Below, piece after piece: positions 57,848 to 64,000 of a stretch of 64,000 nucleotides of DNA. A program made the translations under genes and the position numbers. Each line of letters starts with the position of its first letter. Position 1 is the stretch's first letter. Source of the DNA: Planomonospora_B alba (GTDB lineage: Bacteria; Actinomycetota; Actinomycetes; Streptosporangiales; Streptosporangiaceae); contig NZ_BAAAUT010000006.1 of assembly GCF_039534085.1 (NCBI RefSeq), forward strand, positions 121,721 through 185,720, in the 5' to 3' direction. The notes below the pieces were generated by a model that was not told where the DNA came from, did not search any database, and saw nothing but the letters and a program-made list of their open reading frames with translations.

Positions 57848-57952
57848 GGGACCGGCGCGGGGGCCTTCACCCGGTGAAGGCCGGGACCGGCGCGGCGGCG
57901 TCCACCCGATGAAGGCCGGGACCGGCGCGGCGGCGTTCACTCGGTGAAGGCC
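57848..57952. repeat. 35-bp tandem repeat, three copies, at the HerA-like gene 3' end
   Basis: Copies at 57848-57882, 57883-57917 and 57918-57952 share GGGACCGGCGCGGCGGC followed by a TTCAC-CGGTGAAGGCC dyad. The third copy includes the last codons and stop of the HerA-like gene. In copy 1 the dyad (57862-57882, GGCCTTCACC-C-GGTGAAGGCC) is perfect, so the array probably doubles as a terminator for that gene. Confidence 0.85.
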
Positions 57953-60912
57953 AGCTCCGGAGCCTCGGAGGACTCGGCACCGAACGGCAGCACGAACCGG
58001 TCCGGCCACGACAGCACGCTCTCCAGCCAGCCCGCGCCCATCGTCTGGGCGACGTGGCGCAGCCGCTCGGCCGGGTCGATCCCGATCGTGACGGTGTGGA
58101 TGTCGCGCTCGACGCCCTCGTGCTCGTCGTCGCCGAGCAGGACCCGCCAGGCGAGCACCCGGTTCCGGTCCACCTCCATGGAGAGCGGGTGGTGCCGCAG
58201 GGCCCGTGCCCGGTGGCCGAGCAGCTCCTCGCCCTCGGCCGGGCGGTCGAAGAGCGGGTAGTCCATCACCGGCGCCGCGCCGCGCGGGTTCGGGGCGGCC
58301 TGCCCGTACGGGAAGAGCCGCTCCACCTCGTGCAGCCAGCGGATCTGCGGGATCACCCACGCCGGTCCCGGCCGCTCGCCGGGCCTGCGCTCGGGACCGA
58401 GCAGCCGGGTGGCGGCCTGCGCGGCCTGCTCGGTGAGCAGGGCCGGGTCGGCGAGCGTGCGCAGCGCCCACGCCCGGCGGCCCACGGCCCGCTCCACGGC
58501 CGTGGCGAGCAGGCACTCGCGCCGGCGCGCGGGCAGCTCCGCCCAGAGCTCGGCCAGCGCCCGCGGCACGCCCGGCAGGGGCCGGTTGACGCAGAACGCC
58601 AGCACCAGCGTGTCGGCCCAGATCCGCAGCCACGCCAGCTCGGGGGCCTCGGCGAGCAGGTCGGCCTCGCGGATCTCGACCAGCGTGCAGGCCCGGCCGG
58701 TCCGGCACTCGTGCCCGCAGGCCGCCGAGCGGCGGCCGCAGATCGGCGGGGTCTGCCCGGGGGCCGGGTGCTCGCGGTCCTCGCCCAGCGGCACCTGGAT
58801 GCGGAGCGGCCGGTCCATGCCGTCGGCGAAGACGGCCGCCGTGCCGGGCTGGAGCGAGACGACCTGCCGGGACTGCTCCTCGCTCAGGTTCATCGCGGCG
58901 CCGACCAGCCGCCGGTCGTCCTCGGCGGGCAGCCGGTGCACCACCTTCAGCGCGGTGTTCTTCACCACGTCGGGCACCAGCTTGGTGGGGATCTGCTCGG
59001 CGACCACGATGCCCTCGCCGTAGGCGCGGATCTCGGCGAGCATGCCGGCCAGCAGCTCGACCGCGTGCGTGCTGGCCCGCCCCGCGCCCCGGTCGCGCAG
59101 GAGCCGGTGCGCCTCCTCGATCACGATCACGTGCGCCAGCCCGGACGTCTTCGCGGACCTGGCCCGCATCCGCAGGTGCTCCACGATCCGGATGATCAGC
59201 GTGCCCATCAGGAACGCCTTGTCCTCGTCGTTGGCCACGTCCTCGATGGCGAGCACGACGTTGCGGCGGAGCAGGTCGCCGATGTCGGCGGGGTGGCCGC
59301 CCTCGAAGAACCGCCCGGCGGAGCCGACCCTCAGCGAGCGCAGCCGCAGCGAGATGAAGCCCTCGACGTCGGCCTGGACCTCCCGGCCGTACCCGATCTC
59401 CTTGATCACGTCCATGGCGTGCCGCTGCAGCTGCTCCAGCGTCGGCACGGCCGGCCGCACCGCCGCCCCCGGGGCCGCCGCCCCGGTGACCACGTCCCAG
59501 CCGTTGGCCTCGTAGACCCGCTGCAGCGCGAGCGACATGATCTGCGGGAACGGCTCCTCGGCGTCGAAGGCCGCCATGAACAGCGCCCGGACCATGTCGA
59601 TGTGGGCCTGGACGGGATAGCCGGGCTCCGGTGCGAGCGGGTTGACGCTGAACGGCACGGTGTCCGGGTCCGACGGGTTGATCACGGTCACCGGGGCGAG
59701 GTGCTCGATCCGGCCGCCCATCGCGGCGTACTCGGACTTGGCCGGCTCGATCGCCAGCCACGGGATGCCCGCCCCGGTGAGCTGCTCCAGCAGGTGGCGG
59801 ACGGTCTGGGACTTGCCGGAGCCGGTGGCGCCGGTGACGAACGCGTGCCGGTTCAGGGTGGCGAGCGGGACCCGGAACGTGCCCACCGCGCGGTCCTGGC
59901 CGTCGACGATCGACCCGAGGTCGATCGACGGCCCGCCGGCGGGCGGGTCGGCCTCGCTGGTCACGTCGAAGAAGCCGGTCTCGACCACCCGGACGCCGGG
60001 CACCTCCCCGCGCGGGAGGCCGGCCAGCGCGGCGAGGGTCCCCGCGGTGGCCGCGAACGGCGTGGCGGCGCCGTCGGCCGGGTCCTGCACCGTCATGGTG
60101 AGCGCGTCAGCGAAGCCGCAGGCCGGGGCGGACAGCGCGCTGCGCAGCCGGTAGGGGTGGTGGCTCATCTCCACGGAGCCGACCAGCACCGGGGCGATCT
60201 GCCGCAGTTCCTCGGGGCTCGCGGCCCCGGCCAGCACCCGCACGTTCCAGAGCCCGGCCTCACGGAAGGCGTCGAGCTCCTGCATGCGCCGCTCGGCCCG
60301 CTCGGCGTCGTAGCGGGAGCGCTCGGAGGCGTCGCCGTACTGGCGCAGCACGTTCAGCTGGGTGCGCAGGTGCGCCACCTCGGCGTCCAGCAGGTCGGTC
60401 GGCTCGGCCACCACCAGCCACGCGAACGGCCGGGACATGAGCGTCACCAGCGTGGACTCGAACAGGGTGGGCCGCCTGACCTCCTCGCCGTCCGGCTCGC
60501 GGCGGCCGCCCAGCGGGGGCGCCTGCCGTCCCGGGCAGCTCGTCCAGACCAGGTCGGTCAGGTCGCGCAGCCACTCGTCGCCGATCCGCACGCCCCGGGC
60601 GCCGCCGGGGAACAGCAGCGGCTCGGCCGCGGCCGGGCGCTGCCCGCTCTCGGCGGTCACCGCCCGGCGGGGCGCGCGCGGCGCGCTCAGCGGCCCGGCG
60701 TTGGTGAGCAGCTCCAGCGGGGCGCCCGCGCCCCGGGAGAGCCAGCCGATCACGAAGGGCCGGCCGCGCTGCGCCGCGGAGAGCACCGCGGGCAGGACCG
60801 TCACGAAGTCCCACTCGGCCGAGGAACTGCGCGAGGGCGCCGTGATCGCCTGGATCCGGTACCAGGGACCGGCCAGGGTGTGCGGAAGACGGGATACGCT
60901 CTGCTGCTGCAT
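57937..60912 (-). CDS. HerA/FtsK-like hexameric ATPase (DUF87)
   Basis: A 991-residue P-loop ATPase. Residues 1-350 contain an uncharacterised N-terminal region and a beta-barrel-like segment. Walker A is VTGATGSGKSQTVRHLLEQL near 360-367, ASCE Walker B HVIVIEEAHRLLRDRGAG near 594, and the HerA-type EPAKSEYAAM and VAEQIPTKL (sensor-like) motifs are present. The Cys cluster CGRRSAACGHECRTGRAC near 725-740 could bind zinc or an Fe-S cluster. The C-terminal 220 residues are helical and unassigned. HerA ATPases pump DNA or drive membrane secretion. Its upstream neighbour resembles a VirD4-like protein, so they likely act together. Confidence 0.85.
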   Translation of the reverse strand: MQQQSVSRLPHTLAGPWYRIQAITAPSRSSSAEWDFVTVLPAVLSAAQRGRPFVIGWLSRGAGAPLELLTNAGPLSAPRAPRRAVTAESGQRPAAAEPLLFPGGARGVRIGDEWLRDLTDLVWTSCPGRQAPPLGGRREPDGEEVRRPTLFESTLVTLMSRPFAWLVVAEPTDLLDAEVAHLRTQLNVLRQYGDASERSRYDAERAERRMQELDAFREAGLWNVRVLAGAASPEELRQIAPVLVGSVEMSHHPYRLRSALSAPACGFADALTMTVQDPADGAATPFAATAGTLAALAGLPRGEVPGVRVVETGFFDVTSEADPPAGGPSIDLGSIVDGQDRAVGTFRVPLATLNRHAFVTGATGSGKSQTVRHLLEQLTGAGIPWLAIEPAKSEYAAMGGRIEHLAPVTVINPSDPDTVPFSVNPLAPEPGYPVQAHIDMVRALFMAAFDAEEPFPQIMSLALQRVYEANGWDVVTGAAAPGAAVRPAVPTLEQLQRHAMDVIKEIGYGREVQADVEGFISLRLRSLRVGSAGRFFEGGHPADIGDLLRRNVVLAIEDVANDEDKAFLMGTLIIRIVEHLRMRARSAKTSGLAHVIVIEEAHRLLRDRGAGRASTHAVELLAGMLAEIRAYGEGIVVAEQIPTKLVPDVVKNTALKVVHRLPAEDDRRLVGAAMNLSEEQSRQVVSLQPGTAAVFADGMDRPLRIQVPLGEDREHPAPGQTPPICGRRSAACGHECRTGRACTLVEIREADLLAEAPELAWLRIWADTLVLAFCVNRPLPGVPRALAELWAELPARRRECLLATAVERAVGRRAWALRTLADPALLTEQAAQAATRLLGPERRPGERPGPAWVIPQIRWLHEVERLFPYGQAAPNPRGAAPVMDYPLFDRPAEGEELLGHRARALRHHPLSMEVDRNRVLAWRVLLGDDEHEGVERDIHTVTIGIDPAERLRHVAQTMGAGWLESVLSWPDRFVLPFGAESSEAPELAFTE

Positions 60913-61107
60913 GTGGTCTCCACCAGGGGACCCCGGCGCCGCGGCCGGGGGATAGACGCTTCACCGATCGCTCCGCCGTACGGGGCGGGCCTCGCGACAG
61001 GACTACGGTCGAACCTCACTCCGGCCGGCACCCCGGCATTGACCAGTCCATTACCCTGCCCGCACGTTTCGTTGACGGCCGGCGGCGCTCCGCCGGCGCC
61101 GCGGGGG

Positions 61108-63057
61108 TCACGGGCGCCTGCGCCAGTCGAGCCGGGGCGGCGGCGGGCCGAGGTTGGGCGGAGCGTCCTCGAAGGGGTTCGGCTCGCGCGGCCCCTCCTC
61201 CCGCTCCGCGGCCGGCTCCAGGAGCCGCCCCCTGATCTCCTCGAACTCGCCCAGCGTCGTCTTGGGGAAGGTCAGGATGGCGGGGTTGGCGTCGGCCAGC
61301 CGTACCCGGCGGCCCTGGGCGGTGGCGTCGGTGACGATCACCGACGTGGTGGGGAGCTGCTGGAGCTCGTGCGGCTCGACGAGGAACTCCCGGGAGCGGT
61401 GCAGCACCCGCTCGGTCTCCCCCAGCGCCTTGGTGGCCCGCCGGCCCCACTCGGTGGACTCGGTGATGTCCTCCTTCAGGTCCGTACGGCCGGCGACGTG
61501 CGCCTCCTCGTCCTCCTCGGTCTGGCCGACCGTGGAGGTGTAGCCGCCGTCGAGCCCGGCCCCGGCGGCGCTGATCGTCTCGGTGAGCTGGGCCAGCTCC
61601 AGCCGGTGCTCGGTGCCGACGTGCTCGCTGGCCACCCGGGCGTCCTCGGCGTTGCCCAGCCGCATGAACGCCACCGCCGCGTGCCCGCGGCCCAGCCGCT
61701 CCCGCACGGTCGGAGTGAGCGAGCGGTAGGTCAGCACCAGGCCCGTCCGGGAGGTCTCGCAGGCGTCCATCAGCCGGTCGAGCACGTCACCGCGGAGCTT
61801 GTCCGCCCCGGCGACGATGATCGTGTGGTACCAGGGCCGCTCCGAGCCCGGCGACCGGCGCAGGATGTGGGTGAGCGCGGTGGCCACGTAGGTGCCCAGC
61901 ACCCGGTTGCCGAACACGCCCGCCTGGCGGTCCATGGAGACCACCCGCAGGCGGGCGGGCGGGAGCCGCACGGCCTCCGAGCCGAGCGTCTCCAGCTTGC
62001 GCAGCTGCGACTCCAGCGCCCAGGCCCGCTCGATCACCACCCGGTCGCTGACCCCGCGCCCGAACAGCGTGCCGATCCGCTCCAGCTGGGTCGCGGTGAT
62101 CAGTCCCAGGCGCAGGTCCTCGCGCGGGTCGCCCACCTGGGCCAGGGCGCGCAGCGCGGCGGTCACCTGGTTGATCGTGGCGTTGGCGCCGAGGACCTCC
62201 AGGACCCGCTCCAGGATCGCGTTGTCGAAGGACAGGTCGCGGGTGGTCCGGTGCTCCTCGCTGACGCTCACCACGTGGGCGAGGACGTCGGCGAACGCCT
62301 CGGGCGGCAGGGCCGCCCCCAGGTCCAGCCGGGGCAGGTCCACCGGGAGCACCCAGACCAGCGGGTCGTCGCCGCCCCGCCTGGCCAGCTCGATCAGGTC
62401 CTTGGCGACCGCGCCCTCGGACAGGTCGAGCACGGTCAGGTGGCCGCCGCTGTAGAGGCGGGTCGCGCCGAGCAGGGTGATCAGCGCCGACCAGCCGGGC
62501 AGCGTGCCCCCGGCCACGTCGACGCGGTCGATCTCGTCGGGGACGGTCACCGCGTACCAGGTGAGCTGGCGGTCGAAGCGCTCCTTCTTCTCCGCCCACT
62601 CCCGGTAGCGGGCGGCGTGCTCCTCCTGGGCGCGGTAGAGCTCGCGGTCGCGCTCCTGCCGGATCCGCTCCACGGCGGCCCTGCGCTCCTCGATCCGGTA
62701 GCGGACCGCCCGGTCCCCCTGGTAGACCGCGTAGGTGCAGAAGCCCGCGACGCCGAGGGAGGCGGCCAACCCGACCGCGGCGAACGACCAGTCCAGCAGG
62801 CCGGTGGCGGAGACGCCGACGATGAGCAGGGCGAGCAGGAGCATGAAGGCGCGCACGATCTTCACGGGGCGGTTGAGCATGTCCTCGTTGAACCGTTCGC
62901 GGCGCACCCACTCGGGGTCGACCTCGACGGCGGCCTCGTGCGCGGGCGAGGGGCGCCGGGGAGGCGGGCCCGGATCCGGATGCAGCAGGGCGTACTGCCA
63001 GCCCAGGTAGATCCGGTCCGCCTGGAGCTGCGCATGCTCAGGATGCACGTCCGCCAC
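61108..63057 (-). CDS. Membrane-anchored VirD4/TraG-like protein lacking Walker A
   Basis: A 649-residue protein. Residues 1-65 are cytoplasmic. Two membrane helices follow at about 68-115 (IVRAFMLLLALLIVGVSATGLL; AAVGLAASLGVAGFCTYAVY). Then a charged coiled coil (118-165), then a large cytoplasmic domain. In the latter, IIVAGADKLRGDVLDRLMDACETSRTGLVLTYRSLTPTVRERLGRGHAAVAFMRLGNAEDARVASEHVG (about 412-480) parallels the Walker B-to-C-terminus part of VirD4/TraG coupling ATPases. No GxxxxGK[ST] is visible, so it is probably a non-hydrolysing relative. A Pro-rich tail ends the protein. It lies 195 bp upstream of the HerA-like gene. Confidence 0.6.
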   Translation of the reverse strand: MADVHPEHAQLQADRIYLGWQYALLHPDPGPPPRRPSPAHEAAVEVDPEWVRRERFNEDMLNRPVKIVRAFMLLLALLIVGVSATGLLDWSFAAVGLAASLGVAGFCTYAVYQGDRAVRYRIEERRAAVERIRQERDRELYRAQEEHAARYREWAEKKERFDRQLTWYAVTVPDEIDRVDVAGGTLPGWSALITLLGATRLYSGGHLTVLDLSEGAVAKDLIELARRGGDDPLVWVLPVDLPRLDLGAALPPEAFADVLAHVVSVSEEHRTTRDLSFDNAILERVLEVLGANATINQVTAALRALAQVGDPREDLRLGLITATQLERIGTLFGRGVSDRVVIERAWALESQLRKLETLGSEAVRLPPARLRVVSMDRQAGVFGNRVLGTYVATALTHILRRSPGSERPWYHTIIVAGADKLRGDVLDRLMDACETSRTGLVLTYRSLTPTVRERLGRGHAAVAFMRLGNAEDARVASEHVGTEHRLELAQLTETISAAGAGLDGGYTSTVGQTEEDEEAHVAGRTDLKEDITESTEWGRRATKALGETERVLHRSREFLVEPHELQQLPTTSVIVTDATAQGRRVRLADANPAILTFPKTTLGEFEEIRGRLLEPAAEREEGPREPNPFEDAPPNLGPPPPRLDWRRRP

Positions 63058-63223
63058 GGAACCTCCGCCGTCGGGCTCTCGTCCGCCTCCGTGACAGCGT
63101 ATGAGCTGGACCTGGCGTTGGGGCGGAGTTCACGCCAATCCGCAGTATTTTCCGCTCGTTCATCGTGACATGTGGGATGAATGAGTCGGACGGTACAGAG
63201 ATCAGCTATTACCATCCAGTGTC

Positions 63224-63865
63224 ATGACGTCTCCCTCCGGCGGCGGCACCAGACGGCGGCGCCCGATCGCGGTGCCGCTCACCGCCCTGGTCCTCGCCGC
63301 CGGACTGGGGGCCACGGCCGCGCTCGGCGGCTTCGCCGACGCGCCCGACACCCCTCCCCGGCGGCTCGGCCCCGGCGCCACCGTTGATCAGAAGCAGTTT
63401 CTCACCAAGTTCACCGCGGCGCGGACCGTTTTCCGGCCGGACGGGCACGGGTCCGGGGGCAGGCGCTTCCTGGAGGTCGAGCTCCAGGTCACCAACAGGG
63501 GCGACGCGACCACCGGGACGGGCTCCCCGGGGCAGGACGGGGCGTTCTTCGCCCGGGGGCTGCTGGCGATGACCCCGGCGATCGCCTCCGAGGGCGGGCC
63601 CGCCGTCGACATCCCCGACGAGGGCGTGCCGAGCAGGCAGCTGCACCCCGGCATGACCTCCACCGTCGTGCTCCGCTACGAGCTCCCCGAGGGGCAGGCG
63701 CCCCCGGAGCAGGTCCGGTACGACGTCGGGAGCTTCGCGTTCCAGGAGCAGGCCACGATCGCCGAGGGCACCTGGGTCCTGGAGCGGGACGGCCGGGCCG
63801 AGGGCGCCCCGCCGAAGGTCGTGGCGCAGGTCACCCTCCCCGTCGAGCGAGGGGAGGGCACCTGA
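63224..63865 (+). CDS. Secreted or membrane-anchored protein, unknown
   Basis: A 213-residue protein with a basic N-terminus (TRRRRP) and one hydrophobic segment (IAVPLTALVLAAGLGATAALGGFA, about residues 14-37), either signal peptide or anchor. The rest is a soluble beta-rich domain: FLTKFTAARTVFRPDG, RFLEVELQVTNRGDATTG, GMTSTVVLRYELPEGQAPPEQVRYDVGSFAFQEQATI. The pattern resembles DUF4352-like immunoglobulin-fold extracellular domains. It is divergent from the VirD4-like gene by 166 bp and overlaps the next gene start by one base. Confidence 0.7.
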   Translation: MTSPSGGGTRRRRPIAVPLTALVLAAGLGATAALGGFADAPDTPPRRLGPGATVDQKQFLTKFTAARTVFRPDGHGSGGRRFLEVELQVTNRGDATTGTGSPGQDGAFFARGLLAMTPAIASEGGPAVDIPDEGVPSRQLHPGMTSTVVLRYELPEGQAPPEQVRYDVGSFAFQEQATIAEGTWVLERDGRAEGAPPKVVAQVTLPVERGEGT

Positions 63866-64000
63866 TGGGCGCCGCGCCCTCGGCGCACCCCGCGTACCCC
63901 CCGGCCCACCCCGCCGAGCAGGCCGGAACGCCCCTCCCCGCGGAGCCGCCGGCGGGGGCCGGAGCGGGGCCGGAGCGCCGGGCCGCCCGGCGGCCGGGCC
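63865..64000 (+). CDS. Truncated gene at window edge, Pro/Ala-rich N-terminus
   Basis: The ATG shares its A with the TGA of the previous gene, with GGGGAGGG upstream. The 45 residues visible (MGAAPSAHPAYPPAHPAEQ...) are Pro/Ala/Arg-rich, as seen in cytoplasmic tails before membrane proteins or kinases. The gene continues past 64000, so nothing more can be said. It is co-transcribed with the preceding gene. Confidence 0.6.
   Translation, partial: MGAAPSAHPAYPPAHPAEQAGTPLPAEPPAGAGAGPERRAARRPG

Noticed and set aside
57848..57952. CRISPR-like array
   Set aside because: The three 35-bp units abut with no spacers, and no cas gene is present.
58054..63168. A very long plus-strand open frame (about 1700 codons) across the HerA and VirD4-like genes
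   Set aside because: It is antisense to two genes with clear motifs, is Gly/Arg/Pro/His-rich in composition, and has no ribosome site; high GC suppresses stops in this frame.

Overview
The window is about 64 kb of very GC-rich DNA with G/C at most third codon positions, GTG and TTG starts, and actinobacterial markers: mycothiol synthesis (mshA), carD, a SARP-type regulator, SenX3/RegX3-like PhoR-PhoP, and MurT-GatD. The gene content (CebR-type cellulase control, GH48/GH9/GH5/GH10 enzymes with CBM2 modules, an XRE/HbhA-like/DUF2516 trio) fits a plant-polymer-degrading filamentous actinomycete. I would guess Streptosporangiales, but no rRNA is present to prove it. A run of 100 N at 48851-48950 shows this is draft sequence.

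Layout. 1-8012: end of a galactose mutarotase gene, then a sugar ABC operon (two permeases, binding lipoprotein, Gfo/Idh/MocA oxidoreductase, alpha/beta hydrolase, LacI regulator) behind a promoter with candidate operators. 8013-11020: catalase, a rearrangement scar with an orphan signal peptide and an SDR remnant, and an SRPBCC protein. 11081-17887: FAD oxidoreductase, SDR, a large SARP-AAA-TPR regulator and a hemerythrin-like protein. The SDR and hemerythrin upstream regions carry 11-bp-periodic direct repeats of the kind SARPs bind. 17985-20589: tRNA-Thr, rlmB, cysS. 20771-25039: a DUF2637-like membrane protein, two GlsB/YeaQ-like proteins, ispF, carD and a lipoprotein. 25313-27998: phoP-phoR divergent from phoU across a clear PHO-box array. 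28149-35680: gpmA, YbjN protein, mshA, SDR, methyltransferase, BlaI-M56 pair, and XRE/HbhA-like/DUF2516 genes.

36457-48968: the polysaccharide-degradation region. It holds a CebR-like LacI regulator with its own TGGGAGCGCTCCCA box, a Ser/Thr kinase, a STAS protein, about 0.9 kb without a convincing gene, then four secreted glycoside hydrolases: GH48, GH9, GH5 mannanase and GH10 xylanase. The same box precedes GH48. The xylanase 3' end is lost in the assembly gap, which lies exactly inside an FN3-CBM2 repeat shared with the mannanase. 49070-57704: SGNH hydrolase, small membrane protein, asparaginase, dtd, ygfZ, a Fur-family regulator, a free-standing short transcription unit with a 13-codon ORF, DUF2470 protein, nitrobindin, DsrE protein and gatD-murT.

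57937-64000: a HerA-like ATPase and a membrane-anchored protein resembling a VirD4/TraG coupling protein without a Walker A motif, divergent from a secreted or anchored protein and a truncated gene that runs off the window. The least explained elements are the short transcription unit at 53890-54160, the SARP-type repeat sites, and the HerA/VirD4-like pair.
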